This document shows, piece by piece, positions 13,401 through 26,133 of a DNA stretch of 64,000 nt. The notes beneath the pieces are model-generated. The model saw only the letters and a list, made by a program, of their open reading frames with translations, searched no databases and was not told where the DNA came from. The stretch's first letter is position 1. Each line of letters begins with the position of its first letter. The DNA is from Dromaius novaehollandiae (taxonomy: Eukaryota > Chordata > Aves > Casuariiformes > Dromaiidae), in assembly GCF_036370855.1 (NCBI RefSeq), contig NC_088105.1:14141619-14205618 (forward strand), in the 5' to 3' direction. Position numbers and translations under genes: made by a program.

Positions 13401-16400
13401 TAACAAAGCAGGAGTTCGTATAGCAGCTTTAGCTTCTGCAGGTTGTGTGATATTCCAGACAAGTACTGTTACATTCCTCCCCACTCCCTGCTTTTTTTCT
13501 TTTTCCTTTTTTTTTCCCCCCATCTATTAAAAGAGGCTTTGTGCCCTGATGTCAAACAAGAGAGACAAATATGGTCCTATCCAATCTCATTTTCAGGACC
13601 TGTGCAGGATTATTCACTACTGGATAGCTTTGGGCTCTGTAAATGTCTGGAATCTCTGGAAGATCTACCTGCTCCCTTGAGAAATGGCCAAGTACAAGCA
13701 CAAGAGCAGTTTTTGTCTGGAAATCTTAAGGGTACATCTATTGCTATCTCAGACAGTGCCAGCTACCTTTCTGATGGCATTTATCTAGACAGCTCTCCTT
13801 TACTCGGTGTTCTCCAGACACCATCAGGAACAACAGCTCTACCCAGTCTGATTCAAGGTATCCTGCGCAATTACTGTATTTCAGTCTACGGCACATCAAC
13901 TTCACTTTGATTCATTTCTTAAGCTTGCTTTAATGAAACCCAAGTACTCACGTCTTTGGATTCTTTTCTTTTAGCTGACAGTCCCTACAATAGATTCGTA
14001 ACATCCTAAATTAACTCTCTTGGGCTTGCCTGGCTTTTTATGGGAAATAATAAGCCAGTACTGCAAGCCTGATCCTACATCTGATGCAGGAAGAGGAAAG
14101 AGTCTTGTGGGTGAAACAGTGGAATAAGGCTGAAACTTGGAAGCACTAAGTACTACATAGCTGGTTTGGCATCAAGATAACCATGCCACTTACTGAGCAT
14201 TTCAATAAACAGAAAGAAAGCAGGAAGCAATTTATAATGACTGACAGCTTGAACAATATTACTCTGCACAAGTGGCAAACAGATGAAAGGTAGTAGACAT
14301 CTCTGCTAACTTCTTTTCCAGGCTCCTTTCTAGATTGTATTGTATCAATTTACCATTCAAGACAGCAACTTCTGGCTCTCAGCAGACACAGACAATAAAG
14401 TGAAAACATAAAATGTTGACATTTAAAAGAAATCAAACATTAATCAGTGACACAACTCTGGCTTCTTAGCTTTAAAAACTACACCATTACACCAAAAAAG
14501 ATGTAAATATTGGAAAGGGAAAAGCTCATTGCAAAGCCTTGCTTTAAACAGTACTAATTAGATTCAGAAATAAAGACAAATAAACACTGCTACATCACAT
14601 CAGTCTTCCAAAGAAAACTCAGTTCTCAGCAAACTAACTTCCGTTCAAACATAGGCTATATTTCTAGACAAGGTGGCTAGAATGTCTCAAATGCAAGTCA
14701 CTGGGCAAAAGTGAGTTTAATGACTAAAATCATTGCCTTCCACAGAATTTGGGATACTTACACTGGAAAAGTTAGCAAACAGCTGAAAGTCCAAACTATT
14801 TCAACTGTATATTGGCTGGCTCCTTACATCAGATGATGAGAACTGCTGTCTTTCACAACACATCTTAAATGCATAAATACAAAACCTATAAAAGTATTTT
14901 CTCTGTTCATGTGAAAAATCTCATTTTCTTACCTCTAACTCAACACAACTTGACAGAAGAGTTTATTTCAAATGAAACTTACCCAATGCACAGTGCACAA
15001 TAGGATTCTTTAATAGAACCCAACATACGCATTGACTTAATTTTGCGTAATCTAGATGGAGGGGTAGCAGAAGTGGGAGACAATTAAATCCTTTTTTACT
15101 ACAGAGTGGAGACATGAGCAAAAGGCCCTACAAAACACAATGAAATTACATTCCCTCACACCTCTGTTGTTTGTTTATATCGTCATATCATTTAATTGCA
15201 ACAGGAAAGGCAATTTGTTTAGGAGCCTCTCTCTTTTGTTTCAATCAGAAGAGCAGCTTCCCTAGGCAGTCTGTTTTTCCCCAGTTTCCTAGTGAGAAGT
15301 TCCTCTTGGTTGACTGCATGGAAAGCCTGGCACTTCTCTGCTATTGGCAAGCTGCAAAGGCATGCGCAATCAAGAAAAGCACAATACTAGACCTTCGCAG
15401 GTATAGCTTTACTATCAGCTGATCTTAGCCTAACCCATTTGAAGGGCTGAGTGTTAAGCTAACAGTTTATCCTTCTTGATCCCAAAAGGAAGTCCTGCAG
15501 TGTTTCTTTCTATCCTGCAATATCTGCTTAGATTAACAAATAAAAACATGTGTTACAGAGCTCATATGACAGCTACATCTGTGCAGTTCTCAATGCCACA
15601 TCTGGTCTCTACTGTAGTTACAAGAAGATGTTTTAACCCCGTTAATGCTGGCAGTATCCTAAAACAACTGTTCTTTTTCAAAGTGCTATTTCACAATTTG
15701 TACCAAAGAGCAGGTGCAACTCTTCTTTCTTACTTCAACAAACAAAAGAAAGATGCGCAGCATTTAGCCTGATGCCACGTCTTAGAACTGCCTTTTGGGA
15801 AAAGATGCAAGTTTGCTTCTGGCAGAAACACCCACGACATCATCAGTTAAATCAAACAGCAATTCATTACTCCAGGTACACATTTGATTGTCTGCCACAG
15901 ATGTATGTACACAAGCATAATGATAATAAATGGATTCTCCCTACCTAGTTTTATTAAATCTTACATTCGGACATTGGTAAAGTTCCATGCCAGTTCTGAT
16001 TAGAGGGAGTCACATATCTAATGACTGCTGACATATCTATTCAGCTTGGTTTTGTATGACTAGCTATTATCATTTAAAAATGCAATCCTCTTGTCTGTCT
16101 ACTGACAGACCTGCTGCTGCTTGCAAATTCAGGACTAGGTTACCACTGCAGTGTGGCTGCTGAATTATTTGCAAGTAATTTTTCATTTAAAACTGCAGCC
16201 CCCACAAAAACATAAATAGTGAGGAAAATCCAACATCAAGTAAGATCAACAGTTCTCATACCCTAAGAAACCATTCAACAGTAATATCCTTCCAAAGAAG
16301 CCAAAATGCAGAAGAGTTTGAGAAACAATGCCCTGCACTGTGGTTTCTAGTGGCCAGGGTGGCATGCCAGGCAGAACAAAATGGCATGCAGGGGGAGCAT

Positions 16401-19400
16401 TGAGCAAATTGCACAATGAAGAGATACTGCAATCCAGACCATCACTTTGTTAAGTAAAGCTAAAATGGCAACGGTTTTGGTCAAGTTTGTGTTTGCCCTT
16501 TGTTGAGTGAGGATGCATTAGAGAGGATCATTGAGGTACAGACCAGGACTCTGAGCAGCAGCTACAAAAAGGCATTTGAAAGATCACAGCAAAGATGACA
16601 ACTAAACCAAGATACAGTAGAGCCTTTTACCACATTTTCTCAATTACAGGGAGGTGTCAATCCTATCCCGCAGTGCCAACATAGATTTGGTAGTAGCGCC
16701 TGAAAAATATTCTTGCAAGTTTAAATTAAGCCCATAGAGCAATCTGAAAATACTAATACTTTATTCTTGCACAGTTAGACAAATCTAGTACTGTTTGGCC
16801 TGGGACACAGAGTCAAATCAGCCTGTTAGCACACAAGCATCATTTCACCCAAAGAAAGGCATACTTTCCAACAAGAACATTTAAAGGTTCAGTTGGCCAA
16901 ACCCCTATAAAAAAACTGCATCAGAAGCAAAGATGGAACTCAGTTTTTCCAGAAAGTTTGGACCAAGAGTCTTACAGTTTTTCAAATATTAGCTGAGGTT
17001 TCAAAGTTAAAACAGAACAGCTTTACCATCAACTGACAAGAAGAATGGAAAAGATTTTAAGAAACAGATTCCTCTCTGCATGATGAAACTGAGAACAGTG
17101 TGCGTTTCTGCATACCAGAGCAGTTCTTGATAGCAGAGATTGGCAGGCTGGGATGGAAATATTTCTGCAAAGTGTGATATTACTGAGGAAGCGGTAGAAA
17201 ACTACCGAGTCAGAACTACCAACAAATAATTAACATACTGGAAAGTCATCCAGCTCTAAGAGTGATTTAACACCCTCTCCCTGATCTGCATTAATTCCAA
17301 ATTAACACACAGTCGAAAGTCAGCACAACTACCCTACCTTGAATAGGGCTGTACCAGCTGAAGATGTGGGTTAAAGGCTTCACACACAAAGTATTCCACA
17401 TCACATCCTTTTAAAGGCCCGTCACTTAAGGCTATCTTCAGTCTTTTTCATCCTATGTGTTTTTGCCATTTCTTAAAGAACATTTTTCCCAATATTCTTT
17501 ATTTCTTCATTTATGAGATGCAAAATTAATTGCTTTAACAAGACATCTTTCAACAAAGGTGTTTTCAGAAAGACAGCCAGAGCAGCCGATGATTCATTGT
17601 TCAGACTGAATGCCTGTCATCTCTTTGCCAGAAGCCCAAGCTAAACTGCTGCCTACAGAATGGGACAGTTCAATGCATGACCTCTACCAAGTAAGCGGGT
17701 GACTTTATTACAAAAGTCCATGTGAAAGGACACCAGCATTTTCTCCCTCACACCAACAGATGCAGCAGGACCCTCAGCTCACAATAACTGCACTTGGAAT
17801 ACTGCACTGGAGAACAACATCCCAAAATTCGAAAAAACACAAATGAGAAATGTTTGCACCTTTCCCCAAACATTTTTCCTTTTCTTCAGTAAGCAAAAAG
17901 CAACCAGAGGAGCTCCAAACCATCAGGAATTAAACCAAATTAAATTCAGCTTTGACATCGTAACTAGCAAGCTGGGTGTTAAAAAAAAAAAAAAAAAGCC
18001 ATTTCTCTTCTAAACCCATTGTTTACTACAATTCACTGTGGAAAAACCTTATTTATTTGTGCAGTAACTGTTGAATGCTTCCCCCTTTTCTACTCATTCA
18101 GTATATGACCAAAGAGCCTTAAGAAATTAGAATCATATGAAACCCAACGCTTGGAGTTTCCAAAAATCATGAGTTAAATTTGGGGGTATAGGGAATGGAA
18201 AAAGAATCACACTTACTGCTGACATTTCCAGTTTATCTATTTCCACAAGAGTGCTTTTATGATACAGATCAGAAAAATGCTTTAGCCCTAATCAAACATA
18301 TCAAATCATTCTGTATGTAAGAGAGCGCTCCAGCTATTGAGAGACTGTAATCTAAAAGATGAGTGAAGGCAAAAATACATCAGTACTGTCTTCTACCATG
18401 ATGCTTGCACACCCAGTCTACAACTCCAGGCAGGCCAGCATGTATCAAGCTATTCCTCTTTCTCCCCAACCTTTGTCTTTCATTACATAATGGAACAGTT
18501 TGTTCAGCAAACCTGCTGAATACCCAGGGACTGTTAGAAATCTTATTAGATTAGCCCAACTACAATGCTTTCTTCCCAACCAAGGCTCTAAAGTGACCTG
18601 GTGCTCCCATGACAACCAGCATGCAGGTGTGAAAACTGGTGACTCCAAGCTTTGATTGTTTGCTATCATCACACAGTCAGAACTTACATCCAGCCCCATC
18701 GCTGGTGTGCTGCTCTGAAGCAAGGGCTTAGTCATTGCTATTTTGCCGCTTGTTGAGCCGTTTCCAGCGGCCAGGGGCAATGCAGTCACCGTGTGATTGT
18801 GAAGTTGCGTGGTTCCTCCAGTGACAGCAATGACTGGCTGGGAGGCAGGAAGCACCCCAGAAGCCTGGAGCTGTACCACCGCGGGCTGTGGGAGCACCAC
18901 CGACTGACCTAGAACACAAGAACCAACATGAGTGCTCAGTGTACGACACGAAAAGGAATTGTTTTGATTAGTTTCTAGGGCAATGACGACACAGGAGGTA
19001 GGCAGTGGCAGCCTAGCTTCCTCCCCTGGCCCACATTACTTGTCTAAAGTCTGATTCTTAAGCACCAGTATATTCCATGAGGGGGAAAAAAGTCAAAAGC
19101 AGTTCACAGGGCTCCAAAACAATCCTGCAAACCAAAACTGTAGATGTTAAAGGGATCTACTAACTCCAGCTCTCTCCCAAAACTTGTTGGCTCTTCAGTG
19201 TTAATCAAGGTCGTTTGTTAGCAATATTGAAGCAAGAATGTTTCTAATACTTGGTGCACTCTGAGTAACTTTTTCAGAGGACTTAGCCAATGGTAGCTTT
19301 GAATGCTCAGAAGCTCACTGTCACAATGTAAACATCATTCCAATCAAGAAAAAAAATGGTAAATGAAACATGGTGTGCAAGATCTATTCATGTTTATGAA

Positions 19401-22400
19401 ACCTGCTGTAAAGCCAGTAACTGATGTTTAAGTTTAACTCTTTTTTGGTTGTTGTTGTTTTTTTATTATTCTCAATCCCTGTCAGGAAAAAAACAGTGAC
19501 TATTTGAGAATTGCCTTTGCACACCCACACCTGCAGAATTCTAGACGCCTACACTACCTACCGTAAGCTAATGGAAATCATTCTTGCCTGGCAGGATTTG
19601 TGGCACCAAGCACCTAGATTTCATATAAAGACAGCCAGTACCCTCAATGGCTCACTACTACTTGCTTCAGCTTCAGAGTCCAATTGTGTCATGTCAATTC
19701 TGGGGATGAAAGTACAGAAGGCGGATGAGGGGCCTGTGTGGGTCTCACTCACAAACACATAACCCAGGGCAATTCCTGAGCCTATGAAAGAACAAAGTTT
19801 CAAGAGATGTGTGGAACAGTTAAGTGCCTACTGCTGTTTGAGAGTGTAGTTTGCGGCTCTGCAAATCTGAATTGCTCTGGGTAAAGACCAACAGCCAGAA
19901 TACCCCAAAGTAGAGTCTGTTAGACACTTGTGGACTTCCTTCAAACAAAGCTAGCAGTGAGAGTCTGACTGGGAAAAAGCCCAAGATGACATCTAAGCTG
20001 TTTCTCCCTTTCACAGTTCCATAGATTTACAAGCTTGATTTTAGCTAATCAGCATTAATAGTCCCACCTATCTCAAACCTTCTCCCTCTTATGCATCTCT
20101 ACTTTATTGTCATATTCAACAACAATCTTCATGTAGAAACCACATCAGAACCATCATAGCAAACAAAGATGAACAGAAGAGTCAGAATTTGGGGGAGGGG
20201 GGGGAGACAAAAACAAAACACCACCACCACAATGCAAGTTACATTTTCAAAACATCCGTTATATCCTCTATTCAACCTAAATTAAGACCAGTTTTTGGAA
20301 AAAGTGCTGTCTTGCATAAGAAATTTGATGTACTACCTGACAGACCTGAAATAAAAGCAAGCAGCAGATAATGCCAAAATGACTTCAAAAGGGAATTGAA
20401 GTTATATCCAAGAAATTTCAGTCCAAAAATACATTTAACTCAAGCAGGCGCAAACCTCATCATAACACTTTGTTGCATGAAAACATATGAACATCTATTT
20501 AATTCTCTGTAACAGGATGACCTGGCTGGCTTTTAGAAACAGTGTGTTCCAATTCAGCACTCCAATCAAAATGCATAACTGTGTATTACAGCACTTAGCC
20601 TTTTGGAAGGTGAATAGCAGTCCTTTACCTAGCTCCAAGATCTTTTATGTATAAGGTGTAAGATTAGATCTCTTTCTTGCAGAAAAGGGCTTGAAGATAT
20701 CATCAGGTTCAAAAGAAAGAAAAAAAAAAAGCACTGCCCTATTTAAAAACCTCAAACAGTGAATTTGAGATGCTTTCAACATTTTTTTTCAATGCAAAAG
20801 ACACATGATACTCTAAGATCATGCTTTCTTCTTCTAAGCTTCCATGAAAGGGACTATAAAAATACCATTCCTCATGCTCCTTGAGGATAATAGCACATTT
20901 CAAACAGGCAGCTCCAACCTGCTACATCCAGAGGATTTTGACTAATGAAAAAAAAATCCTTACTGTTTTTGTTTTGGAAGTGGCACTACAGAATTTTTAA
21001 ACATACCATCAGTCAAGGTAAATACATGGCATGGAAAACACTTTCCCCAAAATATGTCCTAGGAAATAGTATTCCTACAGAATAGTAAGAAGTTACTTTC
21101 CTAACATTTCTACAGGCAAAGGGAGAAGCTGATTTTCCCAATATTATAATTATATCTAGAAAAATCTTTATCCCCCAACACTCCTTTTTCTAGATGTTAT
21201 TTTATCAGCTGAAACATCAGAGGGAATAAGAATTATGTCCCTCTGACTGTGCTGACCTATGTTTTAAGCAGTCTAACAACTCTAAGCCTGTTACAGCAAA
21301 CGCCAGTCTCTCCAGCCTTGACTTAATTCTTGGTAGAAGAGCAATTAATAATGAAGACAAGTTTTTCACAATTAAAATAATTTCTAGATACATGTACTTA
21401 AGTATTTGTCTCCTTTTCCTTCCACTCCTCACTGCGTCTAGAATCAACTGCAAGAATCTGCAGCCATCAGCTGGTGAAAACAAGCAACTGCACCTGACAA
21501 CTTCAACAAAGCAGACAACATCCCTCCTGACTTTGCAAAAAGCAAAATAATGCTTGGGATTCAGAAAGGAAGGGTACTTCAGCAAACTGTTAAAAAGTAA
21601 CAGCTTAAAGAGGAAGGAAGAATTACCAATAGACAGGAAATCACTTGCCTCCTGTCAACACCAACTTACACTTGTAAACAACCACTCCAATGCCTAACCA
21701 GGCTCTAAACATCACCCTCATAACTGTTAGCAGAATTTGTAACATCCTGTCTAATGTTATTTAGTGATATAAAAAGCAACAGCACAAACTTATGTCCCCA
21801 CCATCCTGTGGCAACAACTTCCATGTGGGTAAAGAAGCTTTTTTGCCCCTTCCCAAGCTTTCAAGCTTCACTCAGCCATCCTAGCTGGTTCTACTGGACC
21901 TTCTCTTTGGTTATGACAGAGTAGTACTGGATTCACCTTATGCACAACCTGCCATTGCAAGCAGAGCAGAGCAAAAGGGGAAAGGGTCTCTAGAGAGCCT
22001 TCCAGATCAGTAGTTTTATCTCCACAATTCCCAACAGTCAGCACAGCTTCTTTTACCATACTGTCTCCCATCCCATGCAGTGCCCAGGTGAGTGCTATTT
22101 CTCGCACAACTATAAGAGACAAGAATAAGGCCATCTTCTTTTCAGTATAAAGCCTTTGCAGCAAAGCACATAGCATCCCTCTTTTTTTCCCCTCACCCTC
22201 CTGTTTCACCTGCCCAAGTGAACTTCAGTGCAGGAATTGTTCCACACAGAAACAGTATTTTTCACCTACCTTTAGGAGGAGCTGGCTGGATATTAACAAC
22301 AGGCTGATGCTTTGGCAGTGGCACAAGTGTTGGAAGAGTCTGAATAATGATGGTTTTAGCTGGGATACCAATGTTAGCCTGACCCTCAGGTACAGCAGGC

Positions 22401-25400
22401 AACAGGGGTTTGGGTTGTATTGAAGGCCTGGATGCTGCCCGACCACACCTCTTCAGAGTCCTCACAGAATTATTTGCTAGGAAAGGAAGAGAGATCTGAG
22501 TCCAACCAGAAGATATAAAGAACTCAAGCAGTAATAGCGTAGCTGCTGACATGTTTCTTTACCCACCTACAGTATTTGTTAAAATAAACATATCCTATCC
22601 CAAATCCAAGTCAGAAATTAAAGGATTTACTAGTATCTGTTAAACATCTGTCTGCACAAGAAAACAAGCCTACTAGTTGCAGAATCGAAATAACTTGACT
22701 GCTTATACCAGATTGACATTTGACGCTGACAGGCTTCTTCCCTCCATCTCCCTCAGGGGATGAGGGGCTTCCGGAACTCTTGCTGTAAAGGGAGATGGGA
22801 GACATCTGGGAGCTACAGTTGAAGTCCACATCATCCTGCAGACAGAAAGTATGAGATAAATGCTTCAAAAACAGATGAGAATGACTACTGTCAATTCAAA
22901 GCGTAATTTCCTTTCATCACATCCATGTTGCTGCTACAGGAAACGGGATAAAGGTTGTATTTTGTTGTTGTTTTATTCTGATCAATGCTAAGTACCACTG
23001 AAATAGGACTCTGACTTATCGCCAGACTGGGGGGAGAAGGCAGCAGCTGCTGGACTCAGAAGCCTTTAGAAGGCATGTTGTTTGGCAACCAGACACACAC
23101 ACGCACAGCTGAGTGAACAGATCCAGAAAACGGTCTTTTTAGATTGGGTCACAGTAGGAGAGGAAGAAAACACCACTGGAGGGAAGTTGATTTCACAGAA
23201 GTCAGAAAATAAAGCTGTTGCCTCTTATGCTATGTGGTTGATCAGACAGGTAAACCAGTGGGGTGTTTTGTTGATCACAACTGGCTCTGAACAACTGCTA
23301 TCTGTGTTACATGGAGGTTTCTGCATACAGGCACGTTCTGCACTGAAGAGTCCACAGATGATGGAGAAGGGACCGAACACGTTGAAGCAGCTGGTGATAA
23401 AGGCTCTGTTTTCAGGCTTGCGTCTGCAAGAGATAGACACAGAAAAGTTTTACCATACAAGTTTCTAACAGTGAGAGATGACTGAGAACTACACAACATC
23501 AACTATTTCATTCCTGAAACAAGGCACAGCAGAAAACATAGCAAGTTTAAAGATAATAAACAGCTTGGCTTGTAGAACAACCTTCATCAGTTGTACCCAT
23601 GCTACAGAAAAACAGCATGACTTGTCACCAGAGAACTACATCTTGCAGCCCATCAAATAGTTTCACATTAAGTTATCACTGTCCCAAAGTTACAACAGCT
23701 CACTCTTGGGGGGCAGGCGAAGAGGAAAGTCATACCTGCAAAATATGGCAGCTAAATTACCTGAATAAGCATGGCTTGTAATATTCCAAAGGTCCGAGTC
23801 CCAAGACATCAAATCCAAATCAAAATGAAAGTTATACAGATCATTCTCCTGAAACAACAGTTCAGCACCAAAGAAACAAGAAAAAAAAACAATTAAAATT
23901 GAAACCATCAGCCATTATATTCACATTCTTACAGCTTTGGACAAGAAAAATCACTTGAGTTGCCTTACAGCACACAGAGATGAGAAGCCCTAAAGGGGAC
24001 AGTGTTCCACTGCAATACATAGGATAGGGCTTCTTTTAAAGCTTAGACCTCAGCTGCATGGAAGGGGCATTTCAGTTCAAGAGCATCACTGATTATTGTA
24101 CTGTTAGCAGTTATTAGTAATGCAAAAATTCCAAGTCCAGTCACTGATCCACCTCATCTACAATATAGGTTTTGACAATTTGTTGTCCTCCTCCCCATCA
24201 TCTTCATGAAAAAGTTTATTTAATGCCCTCCCATCATGAGATCTAAATGCACTTTAAAAATGGAATCAGTTTACCAGCACAGAAACAGACCCATGGACTG
24301 ATTTGCTCAAAATCAGCTATTTGATGGACAGCACCTGTTAGACCTCCCCAACCTTGAGTAAACAGACATGACTATTTTCTAAAGCTAAGGAGACCAGTTT
24401 CCTTTTCCAGCAGGACACAAAACTAAAATCACTTCATACATACTATTGTATCACTTTCAGAACAATGACCAGCTTTTTGCTCCAGTTTTTCTCCTGATGC
24501 ATCTATAAGTATCAGTTCTCTACTCAAATATAACATTTTTTATGAACACTAGCATGAAAAAAAAATAGATCCAGGTCTCTAATATTATATACTCTGTTTA
24601 TACAAATACATACCAAGGATTTTCTTGCAGAAACCTATCCTGCAAACATACTTCTCCTTAGGTTCTCAACTTGCCTCATATTTGGAGTCAGGGTCTCAGA
24701 AATCTTGAGACTGCACAGAATTTAGAATTTGAAGTCTAGGATGAAGAAAGAGCTCAACAGAGCATTTTTACAGGAAGAATGTCCAGAAATCACACCCTGA
24801 GCTGTGCAGCTGACCTGCTGATTGGCAATACCTTGCCCCAGCACGATGCAGCAGTTCCCACATTTGCTCCAGTGCTTGCTCCACAATGCCTGTAGGAACA
24901 CTTCCAGTATTTGAGATTTATGCCTGATAACACAAGAGCAGGGTCGTGTTGGAAGCAGCTTAGGACACGAGGAGCAGAAAACCCAGGAGGAAGCACAAAA
25001 TGTAGAGAATCAAGGAGGCATGGAAAAAGCAACATGTGCAGCTAGACACTGAAAAGCGTGGGGACAAATATGTAGGGTTGCAAGAAAAGAGTTTCGGAGA
25101 AAACTCTAAAATAGACAATAAAACCAGGCAGTCATCCTATATTCAAGCCGATAGAGCACAATATTGGCGAATGCAGATGCAATACACCCATGCTTCTCCA
25201 TACTCCTCCTCCTTTTATGCAGTCCAGAAGTGCACTGCCCCATTAGCACGCTATCATAGGGAATGCTCACTTTCTGTTCAGTCAACAAGAATATATTTTT
25301 TCCTGAAAAGAGCACCCAAACTTTCACCTTAAACAGATTCCTTGAAATTTAGATTTTAAGCATATAGTTTTGATACCAACAATTTACTAACAGAGTCTCA

Positions 25401-26133
25401 GTTCTGTATGTGTAAACTACCCTCAACAGTTAACACAGCTCTGAGCTGTGAGGTCATTAGTGGACAAGTCTGGAAGTCACACTGTCTCCTTGCAGACCAG
25501 TATGGCAGATACACACAAACCACAGCACCAAGGTGCTGCCCGCTGTGGGATGTCCCCGGGAGCATATTTAATATTCCCCCGCGAGGAAGAAGCAGCCGCA
25601 GGAGCACTCCCAAAGCCATCCTGTGCCAGAAGGCAGGCGGTTAACAGGAGCCTGTTAGACTGTGCGACCATCGCTTTCCTCCGGCGCGGGAGGCCCCTGC
25701 GCTACTGCCGGGCCCCGGGGACGAGCGCCCCCGCCATGCCCCGTGCGCGCAGCCCCGACTCCAGAGGCAGCGGAAAGCACTCGCTCACCCTGCGGCCCCA
25801 GGGCCCGGCGGAGGCCCGGCTCACCCACCCCCCCGCCCCGCGCCGCCCGGCCGCCGCCGCTTACCTCCGCCTCGTCCCTTGCGGCCCGCCGCGGCTCGCC
25901 GGCGCCCAGCAGCTCGCCCAGCTCCTCGCCCAGCACCGCCTCTGCGGGCAGACACAGCGGTCTCAGCGACGCAGCCCGCGCGGCCGCGGTCCCCTCCGCG
26001 CCGGCCGCGGCCCCCTTCCGGCCCCCCTCCGCGCCGGCCGCGGCCCCCCTCCGGCCCCCTCACCCCAGTCGAGGCCGCCCCCCAGGGGCGGCAGCAGCCC
26101 TGCCGGCTCCCACTCAGCCTCGGCCGCCGCCAT
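10273..26133 (-). CDS. ATF6: ATF6 (ATF6-alpha), 5' part of gene, eight coding exons
   Basis: ER-membrane transcription factor of the unfolded protein response; the cytosolic N-terminal half is released by Golgi proteolysis and acts in the nucleus. Coding exons on the minus strand, in order: 26064-26133, 25865-25941, 23761-23848, 23329-23423, 22709-22835, 22270-22476, 18688-18908, 10273-10458. They total 1071 nt (357 codons), and all phases join without a break (1,0,1,0,1,1,0,0). The translation follows human ATF6 throughout: [11 protein letters not shown] (human FDLDLMPWESD), [23 protein letters not shown], then the bZIP with [20 protein letters not shown]. The start at 26133 was chosen because it is the only in-frame ATG just before the conserved LDW segment. 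The transmembrane and lumenal exons are not found between 1 and 10272 and must lie to the left. It is distinguished from ATF6B by the near-identical alpha-type bZIP. Confidence 0.96.
10459..18687. other. ATF6 intron 7
   Basis: An 8.2-kb AT-rich intron. It contains a decayed CR1 piece, a (CA)n-like patch near 12670-12700, a C run near 12879, an A run near 17979-17997, and a 155-codon open frame on the plus strand (13443-13910) that I reject as a gene. Confidence 0.8.
11860..12060 (-). mobile_element. old CR1 LINE fragment, antisense
   Basis: Contains tccctgtatggaagccattc, then cagcttttccagttctgc. Both match the antisense of the old amniote CR1 3' region, as in the copy at 61.1 kb. Strongly diverged. 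Confidence 0.65.
18688..18908 (-). CDS. ATF6: ATF6 coding exon 7
   Basis: Encodes [20 protein letters not shown] through MTKPLLQSS to AMGLD; human has [20 protein letters not shown]. Donor GAT|gtaagt at 18687. The GQ codon pair is split by the previous intron exactly as phase 1 requires. Confidence 0.95.
18909..22269. other. ATF6 intron 6
   Basis: A 3.4-kb AT-rich intron. Nothing was recognised beyond homopolymer patches. Confidence 0.75.
22270..22476 (-). CDS. ATF6: ATF6 coding exon 6
   Basis: Encodes [17 protein letters not shown], then [17 protein letters not shown] and QPAPPKG, nearly identical to human ATF6. Phase 1 to 1, 207 nt. The weak pyrimidine tract runs into ttcctag|ca at 22477. 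Confidence 0.94.
22709..22835 (-). CDS. ATF6: ATF6 coding exon 5
   Basis: Encodes [19 protein letters not shown], close to human EELDLSSSSQMSPLSLYGE, followed by a Ser/Pro/Lys stretch. Phase 0 to 1; donor G|gtataa. Confidence 0.93.
23329..23423 (-). CDS. ATF6: ATF6 coding exon 4
   Basis: Encodes [16 protein letters not shown] and the following Ser/Pro-rich stretch; human has IKAEPQPLSPASSSYS. Acceptor cttgcag at 23424, donor CCT|gtatgc at 23328. Confidence 0.93.
23761..23848 (-). CDS. ATF6: ATF6 coding exon 3 (VN8-like activation/degron motif)
   Basis: Encodes [19 protein letters not shown]. The FDLDLM core is the VN8-like motif known in ATF6-alpha to couple strong activation with rapid turnover. 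The exon starts in phase 0 after ttgtttcag and ends in phase 1 at G|gtaatt. Confidence 0.93.
23849..25864. other. ATF6 intron 2
   Basis: A 2.0-kb intron running into the CpG island. I see no exon or repeat that I can name. Confidence 0.75.
25865..25941 (-). CDS. ATF6: ATF6 coding exon 2
   Basis: Acceptor cag|agg at 25942 and donor gag|gtaagc at 25864. It encodes [17 protein letters not shown] and matches human DSALFAELGYFTDTDE in position and spacing. The C-terminal part is Arg/Ala-rich, unlike human. It is separated from exon 1 by an intron of only 122 bp. Confidence 0.85.
25994..26048. repeat. 33-bp GC-rich tandem duplication in ATF6 intron 1
   Basis: The 22-base block starting ctccgcgccggccgcgg occurs at 25994 and again at 26027 with near-identical spacers. 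It lies in the 122-bp intron between ATF6 exons 1 and 2. Confidence 0.7.
26064..26133 (-). CDS. ATF6: ATF6 coding exon 1
   Basis: Encodes an Ala/Glu-rich start ([12 protein letters not shown]) ending in GGGLDW, which aligns with LDEDW of human ATF6. The donor is G|gtgagg at 26063. The exon ends in phase 1 and lies inside the CpG island. Confidence 0.85.

Noticed and set aside
13443-13910. 155-codon plus-strand open frame in ATF6 intron 7
   Set aside because: Contains a poly-pyrimidine-derived Phe-rich run and no recognised domain. Probably chance in AT-rich intron.
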